NCBI GenBank assembly: GCA_964440095.1
Contig: CAYTPZ010000006.1
Location: forward strand, 14,437-78,436
Reading direction: 5' to 3'
DNA length: 64,000 nucleotides
Origin: JACNKJ01 sp964440095
GTDB taxonomy: Bacteria > Krumholzibacteriota > Krumholzibacteriia > JACNKJ01
Shown: piece after piece, positions 51,269 to 59,561 of the stretch
Layout of the letters: each line of letters opens with the position of its first letter
How positions within the stretch are numbered: the first letter of the stretch is position 1
Program-made: the position numbers and the translations under genes
Notes under the pieces: model-generated
Told to the model about the DNA's origin: nothing
The model's database searches: none
The model's input: the letters and a program-made list of their open reading frames with translations, nothing else

Positions 51269-52386
51269 GTGTGCCGCAGATGGAAATTCTCGCCATCGCC
51301 ATGCTCACCGCAGCCGCCTGTTCCCTGGTGGGCGTCTTCCTGATGCTTCGCCGCATGGCCATGCTTTCAGACGCCATCAGTCACGCCATCCTTCCTGGAA
51401 TCGTTATCGCCTTTTTCATCACCGGCGATCTTTCCTCGCCCTGGCTCATTATCGGCGCGGCGCTCATGGGCGTGCTCACCGTAGCCCTGGTGGAATTGCT
51501 TACGCGAAGCGGACGCCTCAAAGAAGACGCGGCCATGGGCCTGGTCTTTCCCGCTCTATTCTCTTTGGGCATCGTTCTGATCACACGCTATGCCGGAAAC
51601 GTTCACTTGGATGTAGACGCCGTGCTACTGGGCGAACTCGCCTTCGCCCCCTTCGACCGTTTCAAGCTGGGCGGCTTAGATCTTGGCGCCCGGCACCTGT
51701 GGCTCATGGGCGGCATCACGCTCATCAACCTTATCGCCGTCCTCACCTTTTTCAAGGAACTCAAGCTCGCCACCTTCGACGCGGCGCTAGCGGCCTCTCT
51801 GGGATTGGCGCCGGCCATAATCCACTACGGTCTCATGACCCTGGTTTCGGTGACTACCGTGGGTGCCTTCGACGCCGTAGGATTAATCTTGGTGGTAGCC
51901 TTCATGGTGGGACCCGCCGCAGCGGCCTACCTGCTTACCGATCGCCTCGGTCTGCTTCTCTTGTTTTCGGTTTTACTGGGCATGCTATCGGCGGCCTTGG
52001 GCTTCGGCATGGCCATTTTGCTCGATGCTTCCATCGCGGGGTCCATGGCCGTGGGCGTTGGTTTGGTGTTCACATTGGTCTTCCTGGTCGCTCCCGGACG
52101 AGGTCTTCTCGCCGAGCTAAACCGTCGCCGCCGTCAGCGGCTGGAATTCGCCGAACTCATGCTCGCCATCCACCTGCTTCAGCATGAAGGTGAAGCCGAG
52201 GAAGAATTGGAGTCACGCGTGGATCACCTTCACGGAAAACACGTGGGATGGACCGTCGAGTTTACCGATCGTATTGTGCGGGGAGCCCAGCGACGGAATC
52301 TTGTGGAGCAAAGAGGCGAGCGACTTCACCTTACGGAAACGGGCAGGGTCATGGCCGGCAAAACCCTGAGTGGCTCACATTCCTGA
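51265..52386 (+). CDS. Metal ABC transporter permease (TroD-like) with C-terminal winged-helix-like domain
   Basis: 373 residues. ABC-3 permease core (LSDAISHAILPGIVIAFFITGD) to about 285, then a soluble tail with EFAELMLAIHLLQHEGEAEEE, HVGWTVEFTDRIVRGAQRRN and LVEQRGERLHLTETGRVMAGK, again like a DtxR-type winged helix. Pairs with the preceding permease as the heterodimeric channel. Both permeases carrying such tails suggests the two domains act together. Confidence 0.92.
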   Translation: MSVPQMEILAIAMLTAAACSLVGVFLMLRRMAMLSDAISHAILPGIVIAFFITGDLSSPWLIIGAALMGVLTVALVELLTRSGRLKEDAAMGLVFPALFSLGIVLITRYAGNVHLDVDAVLLGELAFAPFDRFKLGGLDLGARHLWLMGGITLINLIAVLTFFKELKLATFDAALAASLGLAPAIIHYGLMTLVSVTTVGAFDAVGLILVVAFMVGPAAAAYLLTDRLGLLLLFSVLLGMLSAALGFGMAILLDASIAGSMAVGVGLVFTLVFLVAPGRGLLAELNRRRRQRLEFAELMLAIHLLQHEGEAEEELESRVDHLHGKHVGWTVEFTDRIVRGAQRRNLVEQRGERLHLTETGRVMAGKTLSGSHS

Positions 52387-52508
52387 GAGTGGGGGAAATC
52401 CACGGGTAAACATTCGATCCCCGCTTGCGAAACCTGGCTACTTGAAGCTTTTTCGCAGGGTCAAATTGCAGATCAGAGGGCTTTTCAATTTGCAACCGAG
52501 GAGACGAG

Positions 52509-54737
52509 ATGGCGAACGCGAAGATTCACTGGACGAAGATCGACGAGGCACCTGCCCTGGCCAGCTATTCGCTGCTTCCGATCCTGAAGGCCTACAGCAA
52601 GGGCTGCGACCTGAACATCGAGGTTGCCGACATTTCCCTGACCGGTCGCATCCTCGCCCTCTTTCCCGAGCACCTCGCCGCCGATCAGCAGGTGCCCGAC
52701 TATCTGGCCCAGCTGGGAGAGTTGACCCAGGACCCCCACGCCAACATCATCAAACTTCCCAACATCAGCGCTACGGTGCCCCAGCTTCAGGCCGCCATCA
52801 GCGAACTGCAGGCGCAGGGCTACGATGTTCCCGACTATCCCGAGGAAGCGTCGAGCGATGAGGAGAAGTCGCTCAAAGCCCGCTTTGCACGGGTATTGGG
52901 ATCTGCGGTGAACCCCGTGCTGCGTGAGGGCAATGCCGATCGTCGCGCCGCCGCTTCCGTGAAGCGCAACGCGCAGAAAAATCCTCACAAGATGATGAAA
53001 GACTGGCCGGCCTCGGGTTCCAACACCCGCGTGGGTCACATGAGCGAAAAGGATTTCTTCGGCAGTGAAAAGTCCACCACTCTGCCCGGCGCTTGCAAGG
53101 CGCGCATCGAATATGTGGACGCAGAGGGCACGGTGACCCTGCTCAAAGATGGCCTGTCCCTGCTCGAAGGCGAGGTCATCGACAGCTCCGTCATGAATGT
53201 GGCCGCGCTCCGGAAATACTACGCCGAGCAGATCGCTGTCGCGAAGAATGAAGACCTGCTGCTTTCCCTGCACCTTAAGGCAACCATGATGAAGGTGTCC
53301 GACCCCATCATGTTCGGTCACTGCGTTTCGGTATTCTACGCTGATGCGCTGAGCAAGCATGCTGGCGCGCTCGAGGAAATCAGCGCCAATGTGAACAACG
53401 GCCTGGCCGATGTGCTCGAAAAGCTCGACCGCCTTCCCGAAAAGAAACGCGCCGAAATCGAAGCCGACATCGCGGCCGTTTACGAAACGGCTCCCGCCCT
53501 GGCCATGGTTGACTCGCGCAAGGGCATCACCAATCTGCATGTTCCCAACAACGTGATCATCGACGCCTCCATGCCAAACGTGGTGCGCGACGGCGGCAAG
53601 ATGTGGAACAAGGACGATGCGCTGCAGGACACACTGGCCCTGATCCCCGATCGCAGCTACGCAACCATGTACCAGGAGTGCATTGCGGACGCGCAGAAGC
53701 ACGGCCAGTTCGATCCTTCCACCATGGGCACCGTGGGCAATGTGGGCCTCATGGCCAAGAAGGCCGAGGAATACGGTTCCCACGACAAGACCTTCACCGC
53801 CACGGGCGAGGGCGCCATTCGCGTAGTGGACGAAGGTGGCGCGATCCTGCTGGAGCAGGCCGTGGAGACCGGCGACATATTCCGCATGTGCCAGTCCAAA
53901 GATGAACCCATTCGCGACTGGGTGAAGTTGGCCGTCACCCGTGCGCGGGCTACGGGAACACCTGCCGTCTTCTGGTTGGATGCGGCGCGCGGTCACGACG
54001 CCGAACTGATCAAGAAGGTCGAAACCTATCTGCCCGAATACGACACAAGCGGCCTGGAGATCAAGGTACTTCGCCCCGTGGAAGCCATGCGCTTCACTTT
54101 GGAACGCATACGCCGCGGCGAAGACAGCATCGCCGTGACCGGCAACGTGCTTCGTGATTATCTCACCGACCTCTTCCCCATTCTCGAACTTGGAACCAGC
54201 GCTCGCATGCTGTCCATCGTTCCCCTGCTCAAGGGCGGTGGCCTCTTCGAGACCGGCGCCGGTGGATCGGCCCCGAAGCACGTACAGCAGTTCCTCAGCG
54301 AAGGCCACCTGCGCTGGGATTCTCTGGGCGAGTATTGCGCCCTGGTGCCCTCGCTGGAGCAGGTGGCCGGCAGCTTCGACAATTCCAAGGTGGCGGTCTT
54401 GGCCGAGACCTTGGATGCGGCCATCGGCCAGTACCTCGACCAAGAGCGCTTCCCCTCCCGCAAGGTGAACGAGATCGACAATCGTGGATGCAGCTTCTAC
54501 CTGGCTCTCTACTGGGCCCAGGCCTTGGCCTCTCAGGACGCTGACGCCGAGCTCAAGGCTCGCTTCGAAACTGTGGCCACCGAGTTGGCGGAGAAGGAAG
54601 AAGCCATCGCAGGAGAGTTGCTGGCGGCTCAGGGTCAGCCGATGGATGTCGGCGGATATTTCAATCCCGATGATGCCAAGGCGGAAGCGGCCATGCGGCC
54701 CAGCGCCACCTTCAATGCCATCATCGATGCCATGTAG
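52509..54737 (+). CDS. icd: NADP-dependent isocitrate dehydrogenase, monomeric type
   Basis: 742 residues, the normal length of the monomeric IDH family, unrelated in size to the 45-kDa dimeric enzymes. Family stretches: KIHWTKIDEAPALASYSLLP at the N-terminus, KLPNISATVPQLQAAI, SNTRVGHMS, GTVGNVGLMAKKAEEYGSHD and a C-terminal DVGGYFNPD. It oxidises isocitrate to 2-oxoglutarate with NADP in the TCA cycle. GAGGAG lies upstream. CAAATTG and CAATTTG form an inverted repeat in the leader. A terminator follows, so it is monocistronic. Confidence 0.96.
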   Translation: MANAKIHWTKIDEAPALASYSLLPILKAYSKGCDLNIEVADISLTGRILALFPEHLAADQQVPDYLAQLGELTQDPHANIIKLPNISATVPQLQAAISELQAQGYDVPDYPEEASSDEEKSLKARFARVLGSAVNPVLREGNADRRAAASVKRNAQKNPHKMMKDWPASGSNTRVGHMSEKDFFGSEKSTTLPGACKARIEYVDAEGTVTLLKDGLSLLEGEVIDSSVMNVAALRKYYAEQIAVAKNEDLLLSLHLKATMMKVSDPIMFGHCVSVFYADALSKHAGALEEISANVNNGLADVLEKLDRLPEKKRAEIEADIAAVYETAPALAMVDSRKGITNLHVPNNVIIDASMPNVVRDGGKMWNKDDALQDTLALIPDRSYATMYQECIADAQKHGQFDPSTMGTVGNVGLMAKKAEEYGSHDKTFTATGEGAIRVVDEGGAILLEQAVETGDIFRMCQSKDEPIRDWVKLAVTRARATGTPAVFWLDAARGHDAELIKKVETYLPEYDTSGLEIKVLRPVEAMRFTLERIRRGEDSIAVTGNVLRDYLTDLFPILELGTSARMLSIVPLLKGGGLFETGAGGSAPKHVQQFLSEGHLRWDSLGEYCALVPSLEQVAGSFDNSKVAVLAETLDAAIGQYLDQERFPSRKVNEIDNRGCSFYLALYWAQALASQDADAELKARFETVATELAEKEEAIAGELLAAQGQPMDVGGYFNPDDAKAEAAMRPSATFNAIIDAM

Positions 54738-54757
54738 CAATTCTTGAACTTACTGAG

Positions 54758-54792
54758 AACCCGGCGGGGAGTTATCCCGGCCGGGTTTTTTC
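54758..54792 (+). terminator. Rho-independent terminator of icd
   Basis: AACCCGGC and GCCGGGTT arms with an inner GGG/CCC pairing, followed by TTTTTTC. Confidence 0.88.
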
Positions 54793-54806
54793 TTGGACTG
54801 CGATCC

Positions 54807-54971
54807 CTACTTGGATTTCACTCTGATCTTCACGGGTTTGCAAACGCGCTCTTCATCATTGGCGGCCCGTGCGCATTTGTTGCAGACGTACCTGGGCTTA
54901 TCCACCAGCTTCATAACTTTGTCGATATTCTTCGTAATGTCGTCGCTATCGAAGTCACAGAGGGTCTTCAT
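54807..54971 (-). CDS. Small conserved zinc-ribbon-like protein, 54 residues
   Basis: MKTLCDFDSDDITKNIDKVM starts the protein. A C-x2-C in YVCNKCARAA and a further Cys in ERVCKPVKI give a probable metal site together with Cys5. Small proteins with this C-D-F ... V-C-x-K-C-x-R-x-A ... L/V-C-K-P pattern are widespread and uncharacterised. Convergent with icd and divergent from the serine protease gene. Confidence 0.72.
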   Translation of the reverse strand: MKTLCDFDSDDITKNIDKVMKLVDKPRYVCNKCARAANDEERVCKPVKIRVKSK

Positions 54972-55080
54972 GGGCTCTCCAAAGTCTCGTCGCCAGGAAT
55001 TTCATTGCACGACAATATGCCCCGGCGAAAATGATCGAAATCCATCCTGCGGGTCGCGGCATCCATTTTAGTGAATTCAC

Positions 55081-55110
55081 GTCGATTTATCGACATTGCT
55101 GTGGTATAAT
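55081..55110 (+). promoter_or_regulatory. Promoter and palindrome of the secreted serine protease gene
   Basis: Perfect -10 TATAAT at 55105-55110. A perfect inverted repeat GTCGAT-TT-ATCGAC at 55081-55094 lies over the -35 region, which otherwise has no clear hexamer, suggesting an activator or repressor site. Confidence 0.55.
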
Positions 55111-55171
55111 TAGTCACCATTCTCAGTTGCCAAGCCCTAAACCCCTGTATTCCAATAACATGGAGTGTACT

Positions 55172-57643
55172 ATGCGCCTGATCAGACCGGCATTCGGGCT
55201 CGCCCTGCTTTTGACTGTTCTTTCGGCAGTCCTCGCAGGAGCTACCATCCCCACTGCAAATCTCTATACCGTTTACGACATCAGTGACATCGACCGCCAC
55301 GCCCTGCCCTATGTTGATGCTGAAGACCAGCGGCAGGATGACGATTATCGCGAGCAGGACGGCCTGCCTCCCCGCTTCGCGCTTCCCTTCGAAGCCTCCA
55401 TTTCCAGCGCCGATCGCGGTACCTGGGAAGATCTGGGTGACGGTAATCATCTCTGGCGTTTGCGCATCGATTCTCCCGCCGCGCTTTCCCTCAATCTGGG
55501 CTTCTCGCAGTTCGAGTTGCCCGAGACTGCGAGCCTGCTCATCTACGCGGCCGACCAGAGCTATTTCCTTCGTCCCTTCACCGCGGCGGACAATTCCGAG
55601 CACGGTGAATTCTGGACGCCGGTGGTTCTCTCCGACGACATCATCGTCGAGCTTACCGTGGGCGAGAAAGCCAAGAGCCGCGTGAAACTTGAAATCGGTT
55701 CCGTGAACGTAGGCTATCGCGGCTTCGGCGAAATGTTCGGCGATCATGACCGCAGCGGTTCCTGTAACAACGACGTGGTCTGCCCCGAGGGCGATCCTTG
55801 GCGCAGCGAGATTCCCTCATCCGGCGTCTACACGGTCAACGGCCAATGGTACTGCTCCGGCGCCATGATCAACAACACGGCCCAGGACGGCACTCCCTAC
55901 TTCCTCACCGCCAACCACTGCGGTGTCACCACCGGTAACGACCAGGCCGTGGTGATCTACTGGAACTTCGAGAGTCCCAATTGCGGCGACCAGTGCTGCG
56001 GCTCCCTGGCCCAGTTCAACTCCGGCGTGATCCATCGCGTTTCATACTCGCCCTCCGACGTCACCTTGGTCGAGCTTGAAGAGCCTCTCGATCCCGCTTT
56101 CGAAGTTACCTATTCCGGCTGGGATCGCAGCAGCGACGACTATCCCTCGGCCGTGGCCATTCATCACCCCAGCACCGATGAAAAAGCCATCAGCTTCGAG
56201 AACGATGCCACCACCACCACGAGCTACCTGAACAACAGCGTGCCCGGCGACGGAACGCACATTCGCGTGATCGACTGGGACGACGGTACCACCGAGCCCG
56301 GTTCCTCGGGTTCGCCGCTCTACAACCCCGATCACCGCATCGTGGGACAGCTCCATGGCGGCTATGCTTCCTGCAGCAGCCAGACTTCCGACTGGTACGG
56401 TCGCTTTTCGGTGTCCTGGAACAACGGGCTCAGCAGCTACCTCGATCCCATCGGTTCGGGCGCCATGACCACCGACACCTTCGATCCCTACTCCACGGGC
56501 ATGATCGTTACCCCCGGCGGCGGACTCAACGCCGAAGGAGATGTGGGCGGACCCTTCACGCCGAGCAGCATCGTCTACACCATCGAGAACGTGGGCGACT
56601 CTGGCTTCAACTACAGCATCAGCGACGATGCGGGTTGGGTTGACATATCCAACGGCGGCGGCTATCTGGCTCCCAGTGGAAGTGCCAACGTGACGGTGAG
56701 CATCAACTCCAGCGCCAATGGCTTCGGCATCGGCAGCTACGACGCCAACGTCACCTTCACCAACACCACGACCGGTGATGGCGACACCATGCGCCCCGTC
56801 AACCTTCAGGTGGGCGTGCCTTCCCTGCAGATCGCCGAGAACTTCGACAGCGATCCCAACTGGAACACCCAGGGCCAATGGGCCTTTGGTGACCCGGCTG
56901 GCCAGGGTGGCAACGACCACGGTAATGCCGATCCCAACTCGGGTTTCGATGGTCCCAACGTTTACGGCTACAACCTCAATGGCGACTACACCAACAACAT
57001 GAGCGAAACCCACCTCACCAGCGATGCCTTCGACTGCTCGAGCCTCTCGGCCGTCAGCCTGAAATTCCGTCGCTGGCTCAATGTTGAACAGCCCGCCTAT
57101 GATCACGCCACCGTCTACGTGAGCAACAACAACAGCACCTGGACACAGGTCTGGACCAACGGCGAAGAGATCACCGACAACAGCTGGCAGACGGTGGAGT
57201 ACGACATCTCCGCCATCGCCGACGGCCAGTCCACGGTCTACCTGCGTTGGACCATGGGAACCACCGACGGCAGCTGGCTCTACAGCGGCTGGAACATCGA
57301 CAACGTTGAAATCTGGGGACTGGGAGGCGACGCCACCTCAGCCGAAGGCGGACAGGCGCCCCTGCAAAGCGCGCTCTTGGGTAACATGCCCAACCCCTTC
57401 AACCCCAAGACCGAGATCCGCTACGCTCTGTCCGAGGCCAGCTCGGTGGAACTTGCCATCTTCGATCTGAGCGGACGCCGCGTGACCACGCTGCTTTCCG
57501 GCCAGCAGGATGCGGGTACCCACACTGCAATCTGGAACGGTAATGATGCCAGCGGACGTTCGGTGTCCTCGGGCATCTACTTCGCCAAGCTTCTCACCGA
57601 TCAGGGTGAGATTGATTCGCAGAAACTAACGCTTCTGAAGTAG
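55172..57643 (+). CDS. Secreted trypsin-like serine protease with FlgD-like sorting domain
   Basis: Start at ATG 55172, with GGAG six bases upstream, giving 823 residues and a signal peptide (RLIRPAFGLALLLTVLSAVLAG). A prodomain precedes an S1 domain like bacterial lysyl endopeptidase, with catalytic His in FLTANHCGV, Asp in DVTLVELEEP and Ser in EPGSSGSPLYN, plus several Cys for disulfides. Next come a choice-of-anchor-like Ig region (about 460-550), a MAM-like domain and the FlgD-like C-terminus (PNPFNPKTEIRY to KLTLLK). An extracellular protease. Promoter and terminator frame it. Confidence 0.92.
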   Translation: MRLIRPAFGLALLLTVLSAVLAGATIPTANLYTVYDISDIDRHALPYVDAEDQRQDDDYREQDGLPPRFALPFEASISSADRGTWEDLGDGNHLWRLRIDSPAALSLNLGFSQFELPETASLLIYAADQSYFLRPFTAADNSEHGEFWTPVVLSDDIIVELTVGEKAKSRVKLEIGSVNVGYRGFGEMFGDHDRSGSCNNDVVCPEGDPWRSEIPSSGVYTVNGQWYCSGAMINNTAQDGTPYFLTANHCGVTTGNDQAVVIYWNFESPNCGDQCCGSLAQFNSGVIHRVSYSPSDVTLVELEEPLDPAFEVTYSGWDRSSDDYPSAVAIHHPSTDEKAISFENDATTTTSYLNNSVPGDGTHIRVIDWDDGTTEPGSSGSPLYNPDHRIVGQLHGGYASCSSQTSDWYGRFSVSWNNGLSSYLDPIGSGAMTTDTFDPYSTGMIVTPGGGLNAEGDVGGPFTPSSIVYTIENVGDSGFNYSISDDAGWVDISNGGGYLAPSGSANVTVSINSSANGFGIGSYDANVTFTNTTTGDGDTMRPVNLQVGVPSLQIAENFDSDPNWNTQGQWAFGDPAGQGGNDHGNADPNSGFDGPNVYGYNLNGDYTNNMSETHLTSDAFDCSSLSAVSLKFRRWLNVEQPAYDHATVYVSNNNSTWTQVWTNGEEITDNSWQTVEYDISAIADGQSTVYLRWTMGTTDGSWLYSGWNIDNVEIWGLGGDATSAEGGQAPLQSALLGNMPNPFNPKTEIRYALSEASSVELAIFDLSGRRVTTLLSGQQDAGTHTAIWNGNDASGRSVSSGIYFAKLLTDQGEIDSQKLTLLK

Positions 57644-57666
57644 CGCTGTTCAAAAACGGTTCATTG

Positions 57667-57695
57667 ACCCGGCAGCATGGGCTGCCGGGTTTTTT
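57667..57695 (+). terminator. Rho-independent terminator of the serine protease gene
   Basis: ACCCGGCAGC-ATGG-GCTGCCGGGT followed by TTTTT. Confidence 0.93.
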
Positions 57696-57760
57696 GTGGT
57701 CTTGCCCGGCGCCGGAAGTGAAGATAGCTTGTCACTACACAAAACCGAGTGGGAGTGAAA

Positions 57761-58660
57761 ATGAGCCGCTGGACCTTCGATAACATCCCCGATCAAAGCG
57801 GGCGCAGGGCTTTGGTGACCGGAGCCAACACGGGTATCGGGTTCGAGACCGCCCGCATGTTGGCTCTCAAGGGTGCGAAAGTGATTCTCTGTGCACGAAA
57901 CAGGGATAAGGGCAAGGAAGCGGTAGAGCGCATTGTTGCGGAGAAGGTCGATGCGGAAGTATCCCTTGAGCTGCTCGACCTATCGGACCTGAACAATGTT
58001 AAGGCCTTCGCCGACCGGATCGTAGAGACTAACGAAGGACTCGATCTACTCATTTTGAATGCTGGTGTAATGGTGCCGCCTGAAAGCAAGACAGCTCAAG
58101 GTTTCGAGTTGCAGTTCGGTGTGAATCACCTGGGTCATTTTGCTTTGACTGGCGCACTGCTTCCACTGGTCAACTCAAGTGAGGGAGCTCGCGTGGTGGT
58201 CGTTTCAAGTACGGCGGCTACAAGAGGTGAGATGAACTTCGAGGATCTGAATTTCGAGAAGCGGGGCTACCAGGCTTGGCCCGCTTATAGTCAGAGCAAG
58301 CTCGCCAATCAGCTTTTCACACTCGAACTTCAGCGCAGAGTGAAAGGGGCCGGGCTTAAAACCCTCGTGACAGCGGCCCATCCGGGCTGGACGGCCACAG
58401 ACCTTCAGCGCACTTCCCCCACGGCGAGTTTCTTCAATCGCTTTGTTGCCATGAAACCACCCCAAGGTGCCCTTCCTACTTTGCGCGCCGCGGTGGACGC
58501 CCAAGTTGAGGGCGGCGAGTACTTCGGTCCTGGCGGGTTCATGCAAATGCGTGGCTACCCCAAGCAGGTCGGCATGGTCAAGAAGGCGAAGAGCTTGGGA
58601 GATGCCGAGCGCCTGTGGAAGATCAGCGAAGAATGGACGGGACTACGCTATGACCTGTAA
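57761..58660 (+). CDS. Short-chain dehydrogenase/reductase (retinol-dehydrogenase-like)
   Basis: 299 residues from ATG 57761 (MSRWTFDNIPDQSG), with GGGAG upstream. Cofactor motif TGANTGIG, NAG motif LILNAGVM, catalytic Ser in VVVVSSTAA and the Y-x3-K pair in YSQSKLAN. CARNRDKG after the second strand points to NADP. The group reduces or oxidises lipid-like alcohols or carbonyls; the natural substrate is unknown. Stands alone between terminator and spacer. Confidence 0.92.
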   Translation: MSRWTFDNIPDQSGRRALVTGANTGIGFETARMLALKGAKVILCARNRDKGKEAVERIVAEKVDAEVSLELLDLSDLNNVKAFADRIVETNEGLDLLILNAGVMVPPESKTAQGFELQFGVNHLGHFALTGALLPLVNSSEGARVVVVSSTAATRGEMNFEDLNFEKRGYQAWPAYSQSKLANQLFTLELQRRVKGAGLKTLVTAAHPGWTATDLQRTSPTASFFNRFVAMKPPQGALPTLRAAVDAQVEGGEYFGPGGFMQMRGYPKQVGMVKKAKSLGDAERLWKISEEWTGLRYDL

Positions 58661-58686
58661 TGCTGGATGCATCCGATCCTTCTCGT

Positions 58687-58752
58687 TCAGTTGAAATCCA
58701 CGTAGAAGCTGTCCACCCAGAAACGACAAACAGCAAGCGCGTAACTTGTTTT
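58687..58752 (-). pseudogene. Possible C-terminal relic of a jelly-roll protein
   Basis: A minus-strand frame of about 21 codons ends with TSYALAVC then RFWVDSFYVDFN. The last strand resembles the closing strand of jelly-roll domains such as AWIDDLYVDA in 17402..18007. Upstream it meets a stop. Too short to be sure. Confidence 0.2.
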
Positions 58753-58782
58753 TTAACTTAAAGATAGCATTTCGCCTTCCCC

Positions 58783-58845
58783 TTGTTCGGACACCGAATT
58801 AAGTGTATAATCTTCGCGTCTGGCAGGCACTCCTGCCAGGACGCG
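58783..58845 (+). promoter_or_regulatory. Promoter with TTCGG-N3-CCGAA palindrome and 5'-terminal hairpin
   Basis: TTGTTC (58783-58788), 17-base spacer, TATAAT (58806-58811). The palindrome TTCGG-ACA-CCGAA (58786-58798) lies in the spacer. The message then begins almost directly with a hairpin, 58815-58845: CGCGTC-TGGCAGG, loop CACT, CCTGCCA-G-GACGCG, 13 pairs with one bulge. Such a 5' hairpin often protects mRNA from decay. Confidence 0.75.
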
Positions 58846-58875
58846 ATGATCATCAAACGGAGCAAGGAGACGGAC

Positions 58876-59487
58876 GTGAAAAACAGCAAATACTTGGGCT
58901 TCATCTGTGCATTGGCAGTGCTCTCGCTCCCCCTATTGGGAACAGCGAATGCCGCTAACATAGTTATGAATCCCGGATTCGAAACCGGCGACTTCAGCGA
59001 TTGGCAGGTTTTCGGTGAAAACGGCGACGCCTTCGCCATCGTTCAGTCCGGAGACAACGGACCGGCCGCCCCCGGCAACCACAATGCCTTCCTGAGCAAC
59101 CAAGCCGAGGCCATTGGCCTGCTTCTCAAGCAGACCACTCCCGTTGGCAGCGCCGGCCCCGGCGCAGTCGACTATTCCTATGACATCCTTCTGGACCAGG
59201 CCGATGTGGGTGGCGTGGTCTTCGTCGAAATCTTCGCCGAGCAGGAAGGTGTTGGCATCATCGGCGGTTCCGGCCTGATGGGCCCCCTCTGGGCCTGGGA
59301 CTGGACCACCTATGAAGGTTCTTTCGTGGCCCCCGACGGAACGGACTTCCTGACCATCCAGTTCGTGGCCACCACGGGTGCGAACCCTGATTCAAACTGT
59401 CTGATGCACGTGGACAACGTGAGCCTCGATCAGGGATCGGTTGCCACCGAGTCCATGAGCTGGGGAAGCACCAAGGTTCTGTACTAG
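58876..59487 (+). CDS. Small secreted jelly-roll-like protein with C-terminal W-x3-K-x-L-Y tail
   Basis: GTG start at 58876, six bases after AAGGAG. 203 residues with a signal peptide (YLGFICALAVLSLPLLGTANA). The body opens NIVMNPGFETGDFSDWQVFG and closes with MHVDNVSLD, typical of CBM4/9-like or PEP-CTERM-associated jelly rolls. It ends ATESMSWGSTKVLY, the third example of this tail in the window. Its promoter is near-identical to that of the GH16 operon, so it may serve the same glucan-related process. Confidence 0.8.
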   Translation: MKNSKYLGFICALAVLSLPLLGTANAANIVMNPGFETGDFSDWQVFGENGDAFAIVQSGDNGPAAPGNHNAFLSNQAEAIGLLLKQTTPVGSAGPGAVDYSYDILLDQADVGGVVFVEIFAEQEGVGIIGGSGLMGPLWAWDWTTYEGSFVAPDGTDFLTIQFVATTGANPDSNCLMHVDNVSLDQGSVATESMSWGSTKVLY

Positions 59488-59507
59488 CGTCTTAATCAGT
59501 TCAATAG

Positions 59508-59540
59508 AAAGACCGCCTTCGCAGGAAGGCGGTCTTTTTT
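59508..59540. terminator. Terminator between two convergent genes
   Basis: Perfect 13-bp stem (AAAGACCGCCTTC and its complement) with loop GCAG, followed by TTTTTT on the plus strand. The A-run on the other side lets it serve the minus-strand GH16 operon too. Confidence 0.92.
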
Positions 59541-59561
59541 AGGGCATCGGCTAATGCAGGA

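Noticed and set aside
52485..54740. 751-codon minus-strand ORF opposite icd
   Set aside because: A shadow of the strongly biased codons of icd; the plus-strand protein is a full-length known enzyme and the antisense product has no recognisable motif.
55031..55171. N-terminal extension of the serine protease frame
   Set aside because: The extension crosses the promoter, lacks a ribosome site and would bury the signal peptide; ATG 55172 fits all three.
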